From assembly GCF_024721115.1 (NCBI RefSeq), contig NZ_JAMDHK010000001.1, positions 432,762 to 496,761 of the forward strand: a stretch of DNA of 64,000 nucleotides. The letters are read 5' to 3'. A model generated the notes under the pieces. That model searched no databases. It saw nothing but the letters and a program-made list of their open reading frames with translations, and had not been told where the DNA came from. This stretch comes from Salipiger pentaromativorans (GTDB lineage: Bacteria > Pseudomonadota > Alphaproteobacteria > Rhodobacterales > Rhodobacteraceae). Positions 16,697 through 25,899 of the stretch are shown here, piece by piece. The stretch's first letter is position 1; each line of letters begins with the position of its first letter. Position numbers and translations under genes: made by a program.

Positions 16697-18505
16697 TCAG
16701 GCCGCGTCGCGTTCGGCCTGCTGGCGCGCCCAGAGCTGCGCATAGCGCCCCTGCCGTGCCAGCAGCGCTTCATGCGTACCTTCCTCGACCACCTCGCCCT
16801 TTTCCAGCACCACGATGCGGTCGGCGTCGGCAATGGTGGACAGCCGGTGCGCGATGGTGATCACCGTCCGGCCCTCGCCCGCGCGTTTCAGCGCGGTCTG
16901 GATCTCGGCCTCGGTCTCGGTATCCAGCGCCGAGGTCGCCTCGTCCAGAAGCAGAATCGGCGGATTCTTCAGCAGCGTGCGCGCGATGCCCACCCGCTGC
17001 TTCTCGCCGCCGGACAGCTTCAGCCCGCGCTCGCCCACCTGGGTGTCGTAGCCTTCGGGCAGGCTCTCGATGAAATCGTGGATCTGCGCCGCCTTCGCCG
17101 CCGCCACGATCTCGGCCTCGCCGGCCCCGTCGCGCCCATAGGCGATGTTGTAGCGAATCGTGTCGTTGAACAGCACCGTGTCCTGCGGCACCACACCGAT
17201 GGCCGCGTGCAGGCTGTCCTGGGTCACCTCGCGCAGATCCTGCCCGTCGATGCGGATCGCCCCGCCCGCCACATCGTAAAAGCGGAAGAGCAGCCGCCCG
17301 ATGGTGGATTTCCCCGAGCCCGAAGGCCCGACCAGCGCCACGTTCTGCCCCGCGCCCACGGTGACGGAGACGCCCTTGAGGATGGGCCGCTCGGGATCGT
17401 AGGCAAATACCACCCCGTCCAGCTCGACCACCCCGCCGGTCACGGCGATGGGCCTGGCCCCGGGCTTGTCGGTCACGTCCTGCGGCTGATCGAGCAGATC
17501 GAACATCTGGCCCATGTCCACCAGGCTCTGACGGATCTCGCGATAGACCGTGCCGAGGAAGTTCAGCGGCATGGTGATCTGGATCATATAGGCGTTGACC
17601 ATGACGAAATCGCCCACGGTGAGGCTGCCGTTCTGCACCCCCAGCGCCGCCATGATCATCACCGCGACCAGCCCGGAGGTGATCAGGAAGGACTGGCCGA
17701 AGTTGAGGAAGGCCAGCGAGGTCGTCGTCGTCACCGCCGCCGCCTCGTAGCCGCGCATCGCCACGTCATAGCGCGCCGCCTCGCGCGCTTCGGCATTGAA
17801 ATATTTCACCGTTTCGAAGTTCAGCAGCGAGTCGATGGCCTTCTGGTTGGCATCGGTGTCCTGCTCGTTCATCTTGCGGCGCAACTGCACGCGCCATTCG
17901 GTGACCTTGAAGGTGAACCAGACGTAGAGCGCGATGGTGACGGCCACCACCGCCAGATACCAGACATCGAACAGATAGAAGAGCACCGCGCCCACCAGCA
18001 GCAGCTCGATGATCAGCGGGCCGACACTGAACAGCATGAAGCGCAGGAGGAACTCCACCCCCTTCACCCCGCGCTCGATGATCCGGCTGAGCCCACCGGT
18101 CTTGCGGGTGATGTGATACCGCAGCGAAAGCTGGTGAATATGGGTGAAGGTCTCGAGCGCCAGCCGCCGCAGCGCCCGCTGGCCGACCCGGGCGAAGATC
18201 GCGTCGCGCAATTGCTGGAACCCCACCGTGGTCAGCCGGGCGAGCCCATAGGCGACGGTCAGCCCCACGGCGCCCAGCATCAGGTCCGGCACCTCGCCGG
18301 ACAGGCTGTCGACCGCGCGTTTGTACAGGATCGGCGTGCCCACCGCGATGAGCTTGGCCACCAGAAGCAGCACCATCGCGATCACCACGCGGCGTTTCAC
18401 CCAGGCCATGCCGTCGGGCCAGAGATAGGGGCCGACGCGGCGGATGGTGCGCCAGCCCGAGCGGCGTTCCTCGCGGGCGATCTCGGCGGAGCTGTCGGGG
18501 GGCAT
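16697..18505 (-). CDS. ABC transporter, fused permease/ATPase, Atm1 (ABCB7/HMT1) type
   Basis: 602-aa half-transporter acting as a homodimer in the inner membrane. The N-terminal six-helix domain covers about residues 25-330 and includes LNFETVKYFNAE, the hallmark of the Atm1 group that exports glutathione or glutathione-metal/persulfide compounds. The ATPase domain has Walker A GPSGSGKST (about 393), signature LSGGEKQRVGIARTL (about 496), Walker B LLLDEATSALD (about 518) and the switch His in IAHRLST (about 550). ATG at 18505 has AGAGGAT upstream; the frame beyond it is discarded. A double-hairpin element follows the stop. Confidence 0.93.
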   Translation of the reverse strand: MPPDSSAEIAREERRSGWRTIRRVGPYLWPDGMAWVKRRVVIAMVLLLVAKLIAVGTPILYKRAVDSLSGEVPDLMLGAVGLTVAYGLARLTTVGFQQLRDAIFARVGQRALRRLALETFTHIHQLSLRYHITRKTGGLSRIIERGVKGVEFLLRFMLFSVGPLIIELLLVGAVLFYLFDVWYLAVVAVTIALYVWFTFKVTEWRVQLRRKMNEQDTDANQKAIDSLLNFETVKYFNAEAREAARYDVAMRGYEAAAVTTTTSLAFLNFGQSFLITSGLVAVMIMAALGVQNGSLTVGDFVMVNAYMIQITMPLNFLGTVYREIRQSLVDMGQMFDLLDQPQDVTDKPGARPIAVTGGVVELDGVVFAYDPERPILKGVSVTVGAGQNVALVGPSGSGKSTIGRLLFRFYDVAGGAIRIDGQDLREVTQDSLHAAIGVVPQDTVLFNDTIRYNIAYGRDGAGEAEIVAAAKAAQIHDFIESLPEGYDTQVGERGLKLSGGEKQRVGIARTLLKNPPILLLDEATSALDTETEAEIQTALKRAGEGRTVITIAHRLSTIADADRIVVLEKGEVVEEGTHEALLARQGRYAQLWARQQAERDAA

Positions 18506-18640
18506 GGCGGATCCTCTTGCGGCGGCGGTCAGCGCCACATAGACCGGACGGCCGCCGGGTGCCAGAGGGCAGCCCCCGGGCGCATCGGGACGCAGCCCCG
18601 CCATACCCCCAGCGCAACGCCCGCGCGGAGGGAACGGACC

Positions 18641-19960
18641 CTAGTCGGGAATGTCGAAAACCTGACCGGGATAGATCAGATCCGGGTCGCGGATCTGGTC
18701 GCGGTTGGCCTCGAAGAGCTTCACATAGGCGGTGCCCTCGCCATAGCGGTCGCGGGCCAGCGCCCAAAGCGTATTGCCCGGCTGCACGGTCACCGCACGC
18801 ACCGGCGCCTGTGCCGTCTCCTCCTGCGCGGCAACGGCGGCCAGCTTTTCCGGGGCTTCGCGCAGGAACGGGCTTTCGGCACGCGCGCTCACCTGCCCCG
18901 CCGTATCGAGCTGATCGACACGCAGCGTGTAGGTGCCGGCCGCGACCTGCGGCAGCGCGACACGCCAGCGCCCGCTGGCGGGCACATCCGCCGTCGCGAC
19001 GGGGCGATTGTCGAGATAGATGCGCAGCCGCGCCTCGGCGTTGCCCCGGCCCGACAGCGTCACGCTGCCCGCGTCGTCATAGGTGATGGCGTCGATTGCC
19101 ACCTGATCCGCGACCAAGGGCGCCGAGGGCTGGAGCACCTCGACCCCCTCGGCGGTCGAGAGCAGCACGGCGGGCGCCTCGGGCCGCGGTTCAGCAACCG
19201 GCGCGGCGCGCTCCGGAGCAGCGGCAGGCGCGGCCGCATCGTCCCGCGGCACCGGCAGCTCTGCCGCGGCAACCGCTTCGGCTTGCGGTTCTGGCGCCGG
19301 CGCGGCGGGCCCGGCTTGCGGCACAGGCGCGGCGGCGGGCGCCTCGGCCAGCGTTTCGGGGGCCACCGGCATGGGCTCTGCGGGCGGCTCGGGCGCCGGC
19401 GCCGCAGCCGGAAGCACCGGCGGCGCGAGGATCACCTCATCGGCGGACTCGATCTCCTGCCCCTGCCAGAGCATCCGCAGCCGCAGCACGCGCGGGCTGC
19501 CCGAGGGCGGCAGATCGAGGAATTGCGCAAACCGGCCGGAGCCGTCGGCGGGCGCATAGGGCTGCGGCGCGCCATCGAGCAGCACCGCGACCTGCGCGCC
19601 CGGCGCCGCGCTGCCCGCCACCAGCGTCTGGCCGCCGGGATCGGCGCGCACCAGATCGAAACGCGGCGCGTCGGGCATCGCCTCGGGCGCGGGCGCGGCG
19701 GCAGCTTGCGGCGCGGGCTCGACCTCAGCGGCGGGTGCGGGCTCGACCACCGGCGCCACAGCGGGCGCCGCCTCCGCCACGGGCGCTGGCTCTGTCACGG
19801 GATCGTCGGCCACGTCCGGAGCGGGCGCTGCGGGCGCCTCCGCCGGCGGCGAGACCAGCGTCAGCGGCCCCGTATCCGGGCCAATCACCCCGGCAAGATA
19901 GAGCCCCGCCGTCACCGCGACGGCGCCCAGAATCCCCCAGCCCAGAGCCTTTGTTGCCAT
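18641..19960 (-). CDS. LysM domain protein with Ala/Pro-rich linkers
   Basis: 439 aa. One N-terminal hydrophobic segment (about residues 6-26) anchors it; then an Ala/Pro/Glu-rich stretch (about 35-95), a beta-rich domain (FDLVRADPGGQTLVAG, about 100-180), a second Ala/Pro linker (about 185-265), another beta-rich module (VTLSGRGNAEARLRIYLDN) and a C-terminal LysM domain (VQPGNTLWALARDRYG to PGQVFDIP, about 390-437). LysM binds peptidoglycan, so this is probably an envelope protein spanning the periplasm. It is divergent from the LOG gene. Confidence 0.88.
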   Translation of the reverse strand: MATKALGWGILGAVAVTAGLYLAGVIGPDTGPLTLVSPPAEAPAAPAPDVADDPVTEPAPVAEAAPAVAPVVEPAPAAEVEPAPQAAAAPAPEAMPDAPRFDLVRADPGGQTLVAGSAAPGAQVAVLLDGAPQPYAPADGSGRFAQFLDLPPSGSPRVLRLRMLWQGQEIESADEVILAPPVLPAAAPAPEPPAEPMPVAPETLAEAPAAAPVPQAGPAAPAPEPQAEAVAAAELPVPRDDAAAPAAAPERAAPVAEPRPEAPAVLLSTAEGVEVLQPSAPLVADQVAIDAITYDDAGSVTLSGRGNAEARLRIYLDNRPVATADVPASGRWRVALPQVAAGTYTLRVDQLDTAGQVSARAESPFLREAPEKLAAVAAQEETAQAPVRAVTVQPGNTLWALARDRYGEGTAYVKLFEANRDQIRDPDLIYPGQVFDIPD

Positions 19961-20062
19961 AGTTCGCCTTGCATCCCCTGCCCGCGTCGGAGCGACGCGG
20001 TTGAGAACCTATATCAATCCCGCTATCACCGGTCAAAACGGCAAATTGGACGAGTCCGCGCC

Positions 20063-20614
20063 ATGATCCCCAAATCCGTCTGTGTTTACTGCGGCTCCCG
20101 ACCGGGCCGCGACTCCGCCTATGCCGCCGCCGCCGAGGCGCTGGGGCAGAGCATCGCCGCCGAGCACTGGCGGCTGGTCTACGGCGCCGGCGATGTCGGG
20201 CTGATGGGCATCGTCGCCCGCGCCGCCCAGGCGGGCGGCGGCGAGACCTTCGGCGTGATCCCCACCCATCTGCTGCAACGCGAGGTCGGCAAGACCGACC
20301 TGACCCGCTTTGTCGTCACCGAAACCATGCACGAGCGCAAGAAGGTCATGGTGATGAACGCCGATGCCATCGTGATGCTGCCCGGCGGCGCCGGCAGCCT
20401 CGACGAGTTCTTCGAAGTGCTCACCTGGCGCCAGCTCGGGCTGCACGACAAACCCATCGTCCTGCTCGACGCGGACGGGTTCTGGGGGCCGCTCAAGGCG
20501 CTGCTGCGCCATATCGTGGACGAGGAATTCGCCGATCCCTCGCTGCTGGATTTCGTGCAGAGCGCCGAATCGGCCCATGGCGTCATGGAGACCCTGCGCC
20601 GCGCCCTGTCCTGA
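20063..20614 (+). CDS. LOG family protein (nucleoside 5'-monophosphate phosphoribohydrolase, TIGR00730 type)
   Basis: 183-aa Rossmann-fold protein. The two LOG signatures are present: MHERK (89-93) and PGGAGSLDEFFE (107-118, consensus PGGxGTxxE), plus the N-terminal CVYCGSRPG. Plant and bacterial LOGs release nucleobases from N6-modified AMP; many bacterial members are annotated as lysine decarboxylases in error. ATG at 20063 follows the intergenic gap from the divergent LysM gene. The upstream open frame to 16475 is antisense to the LysM and ABC genes and is not coding. Confidence 0.93.
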   Translation: MIPKSVCVYCGSRPGRDSAYAAAAEALGQSIAAEHWRLVYGAGDVGLMGIVARAAQAGGGETFGVIPTHLLQREVGKTDLTRFVVTETMHERKKVMVMNADAIVMLPGGAGSLDEFFEVLTWRQLGLHDKPIVLLDADGFWGPLKALLRHIVDEEFADPSLLDFVQSAESAHGVMETLRRALS

Positions 20615-20638
20615 GCGCCGCGCCCGTCGGCCAGTCGG

Positions 20639-22588
20639 TCAGTCGCTGGGCAGCAATGTGCTGCCCACCAGCTCGGCGCTGAACGGCACCGGCAGCGGAT
20701 TGCCGCCCAGCCGCGCGCGATAGACCGGCAGGCTTTCGACCACCCGCATCACATAGTTGCGGGTCTCGTTGAAGGGGATCATCTCGATCCAGTCCACCAC
20801 GTCGATCTCGCCCTTCCGCGGATCGCCGAACTGCTCCATCCAGCGGATCGGGCGCGAAGGGCCGGCATTGTAGCCCGCCGCCATCATCACCGCGTTGCCG
20901 TCGAAGCGCCGCGCCAGGCTCGCCAGATATTCCGACCCCAGCCGCGCATTATAGGCCGGATCCTCGGTGAGACCGTCATGCGAATAGGCCACGTCGAGCC
21001 AGCCCGAGACCTCCTTGGCGGTGCCCGGCATGAGCTGCATCAGCCCGCGCGCGCCCGCGCCCGACACCACGTCGGGATCGAACTCCGATTCCCGCCGCGC
21101 GATGGCCAGCACCAGCTCCTTGGGCACCGGAAACTCGGTTTTCACGATGTCCGGATGCAGCGCGTAATACGGCCCCGGCAGCTCGATCCCGAACCGCGCC
21201 GCGCGCTTGCCCAGCATGACCTGCACATGCGGCCGCCCAAGCTCGGCCAGCATGACGCCAAGCTGGCCGATCTGCTGGCGGTCGAGCCCCTCGGCAAGAT
21301 GGGTGAGAAAGCGCTCGCCCAGGCTCACCTCTCCCGAGGCGAGCAGCAGGACCGCCGCCTTGTAGACGCTGGACTGCGTAAAGGGCGCCTGGCGCCAGTC
21401 GGGAAAGGCCTCGGTACCGGCCAGCGCCGGATCCGCCGGCACGCCCGCCCTTTCGGCGGCGAGCAGCCCGTAGAAGGAGGTCTGCCAGCGCGCGCCCTGC
21501 CGATAGGCGTCGCGCGCGCCCGCATCGTCGCCCAGCGCCTCCAGCGCGCGGCCGGTCCAATAGCCCGCCCGGCCCAGCGAGATCGGCGTATCCACCGCGC
21601 CGCCATGGCCACGGAAATGGCCGAGCGCGGTCTGCGGATCGTCCAGGAAACGCAGCGCGATATAGCCCGACAGCCATTCCAGCCCCGCATAATCCGAGCC
21701 TTCGACCAGATGATGGGTCGAGGCGACGCGATAGGCATCGCGATACTTGCCCTCCAGCATCAGCTCATGGGCGAGATCGTCGCGCCGCCCGGCCCAGGCC
21801 CAGGGTTCGCCCAGGGTCTCGGCGCTTTTGGAATGCTCCAGCAGCAGCGCGATGGCATCGGCGTCGCGCCCCTTGCGGACGCGCCAGAGGTAACGTTCAT
21901 AGGCCAGACCGGGGTGGTTCTTGAGCCTGTCCGGCACCGCCTCGATGCGGACATCCACCCCCGCCTCCATATCGCGCAGCGCGATTCGTGCCTCGGCCAG
22001 CTTCTGCCAGTCCTCGCCGACCAGCGGGATCATCGCGCGGGCGTTGGACTCCCAGCCCTTCCACAGCGCCATGTCCAGCCGCGCCTCGTGATGCGGCTTC
22101 AGCAGCGTGCCCCAGTCCGACAGGAAAGTCTGCCGCTCTTCCGAGGACAGCGGCAGCGTCCGCCAGGCCATGACCACCTCGGCCTCGGCGGCACCGCGTT
22201 CGCCCTCGGCCAGATAGGCGCGGGCCAGCGCCAGCGCCCCGGCGCCGGTCTGCGGGCGATACCCCTCGAAAAACGCGCGAACAATATCGTTGTCGCCCGA
22301 TTCCGAGATCGCGATCTCGCTCTTTTCGCGCAGATAGGGCATCCCCGGCCAGTCCGGGTTGCGCTTGAGGAAATCCATGATCTGCGCCGCGTCGCCCCGG
22401 CTGGCGCGCAGATAATGCCACAGAATGACATCGAGCGCGGCCTGCCCGTCACCGCGCGAATCGATCAGCGCGGCGGCCCAGTTGCCCTGGCGCATGGCCG
22501 TCATGGCCTGCGCCAGCGGACGGTCCTGCTGGGCTTGGGCGGGGAAGCTGGTGACGATCAGGAGGAGAAGGGCCCAGAGGCGCGACAT
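20639..22588 (-). CDS. Soluble lytic murein transglycosylase (Slt family)
   Basis: 649-aa periplasmic enzyme cleaving peptidoglycan glycan strands. Signal peptide [20 protein letters not shown] long helical superhelix (about residues 25-470) is followed by the goose-lysozyme-like domain: catalytic Glu in [11 protein letters not shown] (about residue 500), then [16 protein letters not shown] and [12 protein letters not shown], then [11 protein letters not shown]. It is convergent with LOG and divergent from dapA. ATG at 22588; the frame open to 23614 is antisense to dapA and is rejected. Confidence 0.93.
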   Translation of the reverse strand: MSRLWALLLLIVTSFPAQAQQDRPLAQAMTAMRQGNWAAALIDSRGDGQAALDVILWHYLRASRGDAAQIMDFLKRNPDWPGMPYLREKSEIAISESGDNDIVRAFFEGYRPQTGAGALALARAYLAEGERGAAEAEVVMAWRTLPLSSEERQTFLSDWGTLLKPHHEARLDMALWKGWESNARAMIPLVGEDWQKLAEARIALRDMEAGVDVRIEAVPDRLKNHPGLAYERYLWRVRKGRDADAIALLLEHSKSAETLGEPWAWAGRRDDLAHELMLEGKYRDAYRVASTHHLVEGSDYAGLEWLSGYIALRFLDDPQTALGHFRGHGGAVDTPISLGRAGYWTGRALEALGDDAGARDAYRQGARWQTSFYGLLAAERAGVPADPALAGTEAFPDWRQAPFTQSSVYKAAVLLLASGEVSLGERFLTHLAEGLDRQQIGQLGVMLAELGRPHVQVMLGKRAARFGIELPGPYYALHPDIVKTEFPVPKELVLAIARRESEFDPDVVSGAGARGLMQLMPGTAKEVSGWLDVAYSHDGLTEDPAYNARLGSEYLASLARRFDGNAVMMAAGYNAGPSRPIRWMEQFGDPRKGEIDVVDWIEMIPFNETRNYVMRVVESLPVYRARLGGNPLPVPFSAELVGSTLLPSD

Positions 22589-22723
22589 GAGCTTGCAATT
22601 TCCGATCTGAAAAGGAATAGACGCTGGCCAGAGGATACCGCGCGGCCGGAAGGCTTCCAACTCACAATCCCGGCAGGGCGCGGTGATCCGCCGGAGGAAA
22701 GACAGCAAGAAATGGAGCGTGTC

Positions 22724-23599
22724 ATGTTGAAAGGTTCGATGCCTGCCCTGGTCACGCCGTTTAAGGACGGCGCGGTGGATTTCGACACGCTCAAACGTCT
22801 GGTCGATTGGCAGATTGCGCAGGGCAGCCACGGGCTGGTGCCGGTGGGCACCACCGGCGAAAGCCCCACCCTCACCCACGAGGAGCACGAGGCCGTCATC
22901 GCCTGCGTGGTCGAGGCCGCGGCGGGCCGCGTGCCGGTGGTTGCGGGCGCGGGCTCCAACAACACCGACGAGGCGATGCGCTTTGTGCAATTCGCTGAGA
23001 AGGTCGGCGCCAGCGCGGCGCTGGTGGTGACGCCCTATTACAACAAGCCGACCCAGGCCGGCATGATCGCGCATTTCACCGCGCTGCACGACTGCGCCGA
23101 AATTCCGATCGTGATCTACAACATCCCCGGCCGCTCGGCGGTGGACATGACCCCCGCCACCATGGGCGCGCTGGCAAAGCTGCCGCGCATCGTCGGTGTG
23201 AAAGACGCCACCGGCGATCTGGCGCGGGTCAGCGCGCAGCGCATCACCTGCGGGCCGGACTTCATCCAGCTCTCGGGCGAGGACGCCACCGCGCACGGGT
23301 TCAACGCCCAGGGCGGCACCGGCTGCATCTCGGTCACCGCCAATGTGGCACCGAAACTCTGCTCGGAGTTGCAGGAGGCCACGCTGGCCGGCGATTACGG
23401 CAAGGCGCTGGAGATCCAGGACCGGCTGATGCCGCTGCATCAGGCGATCTTTGCCGAGCCGGGCGTCAGCGGCGCGAAATACGCCATGCACCGGCTGGGG
23501 CTCTGCGCGGAAGAGCAGCGGCTGCCGCTGCTGCCGGTCACCGAGCCGGTTCGCGCGCGGCTGGACAGCGCCCTGCGCCATGCCGGGCTTCTGAACTGA
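22724..23599 (+). CDS. dapA: 4-hydroxy-tetrahydrodipicolinate synthase
   Basis: 291-aa enzyme condensing pyruvate with aspartate semialdehyde in lysine/meso-diaminopimelate synthesis. The Schiff-base lysine is Lys160 ([10 protein letters not shown]); Tyr132 (IYNIPGRS) and the Thr pair in GTTGESPT (about 42-49) are in place. ATG at 22724 gives the usual [13 protein letters not shown] start; an ATG at 22712 would add four residues. dapB lies 10 kb away on the other strand. Divergent from the transglycosylase, linking precursor supply and wall turnover by position only. Confidence 0.96.
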   Translation: MLKGSMPALVTPFKDGAVDFDTLKRLVDWQIAQGSHGLVPVGTTGESPTLTHEEHEAVIACVVEAAAGRVPVVAGAGSNNTDEAMRFVQFAEKVGASAALVVTPYYNKPTQAGMIAHFTALHDCAEIPIVIYNIPGRSAVDMTPATMGALAKLPRIVGVKDATGDLARVSAQRITCGPDFIQLSGEDATAHGFNAQGGTGCISVTANVAPKLCSELQEATLAGDYGKALEIQDRLMPLHQAIFAEPGVSGAKYAMHRLGLCAEEQRLPLLPVTEPVRARLDSALRHAGLLN

Positions 23600-23668
23600 G
23601 ATCCGATGGAGCAAGGGGGCGCTGCCCCCGTCTTCGGCTCCGCCCGGTGCATTTTCGAACAGAAGACG

Positions 23669-23693
23669 ATAGGGGCTGCGTGGCGGCCCCTAT
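23669..23693. terminator. Hairpin between dapA and the convergent unknown gene
   Basis: ATAGGGGC (23669-23676) pairs with GCCCCTAT (23686-23693) across 9 nt. An additional GGGGGC/GCCCCC hairpin lies near 23615-23629. Both sit in the 104-bp gap between converging genes; neither has a clean T-run, so the terminator role is inferred from position. Confidence 0.5.
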
Positions 23694-23703
23694 GCTTGTT
23701 CGG

Positions 23704-24444
23704 TCAGCCTGTGTGCATGCTCAGGCGGGTCATGATCTCGTCCACCGCGGACGGGAGATCGGGGGGCATGACATGCCAGCCCTCCTTCGGCCGCGGGGCC
23801 AGCCGAAGGCGGTCACCCGTCCAGCGGTCGTCTATATATCGCAGCCGTTCGGCGCGGCTCTTGGTCGACAGCGCGCGGGCGAGGCAGGCGCGGCGATCGG
23901 GCTCGATCGAGCCCCAGATCCGGTCGGCGAGGCTCTTGGTCCCGGCGGCGCGATCTTCCAGTGACCTCCCCTCAGCGGTCCATTCGCCTGCCTGGATCAT
24001 CATGGGGGCGACGCGGTCGGTCCATACGAAGCCACCGGCTTCACAGCGGATGTAGCCGCAACGGGCCAGCGCCCAGATCACCGGCTTGAAATCGGGCGGC
24101 GGCGCGAAGGGGCGGCGGGTGACGGGAAGCCGCGCCTCGAAACAGGTTACCCCGATAAAACTTTCAAGCAGCAGGTCGAGCAGGTTCGCGGGCGGCGGCA
24201 TGCTGTCCAGATGCGTGCGCCAGCCTTCGTGGGCGACGGTCCAGCGCCAGCCGTCGTAGCGGCGATCAAGCAGGCCCATGGTGTCGAGCAACCTGCAGGC
24301 GGCCGACCATTCTCTGCTGGGCGAACCGTCGAACCAGCCACCCGCCCGCCAGCGCGCGGGCGGGCGGTGCCGCAAAAGCGCAGCGGCGATCTGAAGGGCC
24401 AATTCGATGCTCAGGGAGCGCAGGGGATCGGGCTGCTGGGTCAT
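23704..24444 (-). CDS. Protein of unknown function (246 aa)
   Basis: 246 aa from the ATG at 24444 (ATG at 24474 also possible, +10 residues). No signal peptide or membrane helix; rich in Trp and Arg (WRAGGWFDGSPSREWSAACR, RRYDGWRWTVAHEGWR). The middle part (WALARCGYIRCEAGGFVWTDRVAPMM) has the look of a winged-helix, but I cannot place it in a family. It is divergent from lspA and convergent with dapA, so it is a single-gene unit. Composition matches its neighbours and gives no sign of recent transfer. Confidence 0.7.
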   Translation of the reverse strand: MTQQPDPLRSLSIELALQIAAALLRHRPPARWRAGGWFDGSPSREWSAACRLLDTMGLLDRRYDGWRWTVAHEGWRTHLDSMPPPANLLDLLLESFIGVTCFEARLPVTRRPFAPPPDFKPVIWALARCGYIRCEAGGFVWTDRVAPMMIQAGEWTAEGRSLEDRAAGTKSLADRIWGSIEPDRRACLARALSTKSRAERLRYIDDRWTGDRLRLAPRPKEGWHVMPPDLPSAVDEIMTRLSMHTG

Positions 24445-24584
24445 GGGCCCGGGAATGGCCGCCGAATCCGGCATCAATGCGGCTCTGCCCTGCCCGGCGG
24501 GGAGGACGTTTTGCGCTTGTGACCCGGTGGCCACAGGGGCACCCTGCCCCGGACCTTTTCATCGGCGCTGCGGGAGGGTAGAGC

Positions 24585-25094
24585 GTGGCGAAAGCCAAAC
24601 GATGGAGGCAACGCGTGCGGATCGTGGCATGGGTGGCGCTGTTCACCTTCCTGTTCGACCAACTGACGAAATGGATCGTCGTACATGTGATGGCGCTGGA
24701 CACGCGGCTGGCCATCGACGTGCTGCCTCCCGTCCTGAATTTCCGCATGGCCTGGAACTACGGCATCAATTTCGGCCTTCTGGGCAGCGGCGCCGCTGCG
24801 ACGAAATGGATCCTGATCTCGGTCGCGCTCGGCATCGTGCTCTTTGTGCTGGTCTGGCTGCGCCGCGATCCGCCGGGCCTTGCGGGCCTGCTCGCCGGCG
24901 GGCTGTTGGTGGGCGGCGCGCTCGGCAATGTGGTCGACCGGCTGCTCTATGGCGCGGTGGCGGATTTTCTCAACATGTCCTGCTGCGGCATCGACAACCC
25001 CTTCGCCTTCAACGTCGCGGACATCGCGATCTTTGCCGGGGCGTTGGGGCTGGTGCTGTTTCCCGGGCGCAAGGCAGGGAAAAACGCCTCGTGA
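24585..25094 (+). CDS. lspA: Lipoprotein signal peptidase (signal peptidase II)
   Basis: 169-aa inner-membrane aspartyl protease that removes prolipoprotein signal peptides. Four hydrophobic helices; the catalytic aspartates are Asp118 (GNVVDRLLYG) and Asp146 (FNVADIAIF); FDQLTKW at 24-30 is also typical. GTG start at 24585, preceded by GGGAGGG. The next gene downstream encodes a lipoprotein, 53 nt away, on the same strand. Confidence 0.96.
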   Translation: MAKAKRWRQRVRIVAWVALFTFLFDQLTKWIVVHVMALDTRLAIDVLPPVLNFRMAWNYGINFGLLGSGAAATKWILISVALGIVLFVLVWLRRDPPGLAGLLAGGLLVGGALGNVVDRLLYGAVADFLNMSCCGIDNPFAFNVADIAIFAGALGLVLFPGRKAGKNAS

Positions 25095-25147
25095 CGCCGC
25101 GCAAATCATACGTTAAAGCAGGGACAGGCAAGAACCGGAGGGTGGCA

Positions 25148-25678
25148 ATGAAGCTGTCGCACGTCGTGCTGATGATGGGGCTGATCGGGCTCGCCGCCTG
25201 TTCCGGGCGCGAGCGGGATATTCGCCTGCACGAATTGCGCAGCAACAAGGGCACGCCCGAGGAATTTGCCATCGTGCCGAACCGGCCGCTGGAAATGCCC
25301 GAGACCATGGCGGCGCTTCCGGCCCCGACCCCGGGCAGCGCCAACCGCAGCGACCAGACGCCCAAGGCCGATGCCGTGGCCGCGCTAGGGGGCAACCCGG
25401 CACGGGTCACCGCCAGCGGCGGCGCCCCGAGCGGCGACGGCGCGCTGATCAACAGCGCCTCGCGCTATGGCCGCGATGCGGGCATCCGCGAACAGCTTGC
25501 CGCCGAGGATCTGGAGTTCCGCAAGCGCAAGTCGCTGTTCACCTGGAAGCTCGTGCCGCAGGACGAATATTACGACGCCTACCGCCGGCAGTGGCTCGAC
25601 ACCTATGCGGTGCTCGACGCCTTCCGCCGCGCCGGCGTCCGCACGCCCTCCGCCCCGCCCGAAGGCTGGGAAAACTAA
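25148..25678 (+). CDS. DUF3035 lipoprotein
   Basis: 176 aa. A lipoprotein signal with lipobox LAAC puts the modified cysteine at residue 18, followed by Ser-Gly. The mature part begins with ELRSNKGTPEEFAIVPNRPLEMP, the characteristic start of the DUF3035 family found in alphaproteobacteria, and ends with a basic helical region (EFRKRKSLFTWKLVPQDEYY). Function unknown. Follows lspA, whose product would process it, and precedes the M16 pair. Confidence 0.88.
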   Translation: MKLSHVVLMMGLIGLAACSGRERDIRLHELRSNKGTPEEFAIVPNRPLEMPETMAALPAPTPGSANRSDQTPKADAVAALGGNPARVTASGGAPSGDGALINSASRYGRDAGIREQLAAEDLEFRKRKSLFTWKLVPQDEYYDAYRRQWLDTYAVLDAFRRAGVRTPSAPPEGWEN

Positions 25679-25899
25679 CCCCCCGCGCCCGCGGCAAACC
25701 GCCCCACCCCGCAGCGGCCCCGCCCTGCGGGTGCTGCGCCGGCGGGCCTGCAGCCAAGGCGGCCATGCCTGCCGCCGCCATCCGGGGCCGGTTCCGTCGC
25801 GCCCCGCCCCCTTCACGAAACCGCAAGCCCGGCTTGATTACCTCTGCCGAGCGCGTAGGTTGAAGCGCACCAACCGCATAGAGACCGGGGAAATTGCCG

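Noticed and set aside
18700-19950. Ala/Pro-rich stretches in the LysM gene as a DNA tandem repeat
   Set aside because: The codons vary and there is no fixed period; it is protein low complexity, not a DNA repeat array.
16475-20614. A 4.1-kb plus-strand open frame (1379 codons)
   Set aside because: It is antisense to the ABC transporter and LysM genes; only its last 184 codons (from 20063) are the real LOG gene. The rest is Arg/His/Gly-rich, typical of the shadow frame in GC-rich DNA.
20639-23614. Extension of the transglycosylase frame to 991 codons
   Set aside because: The N-terminal 341 codons lie antisense to dapA; the signal peptide [12 protein letters not shown] at 22588 marks the true start.
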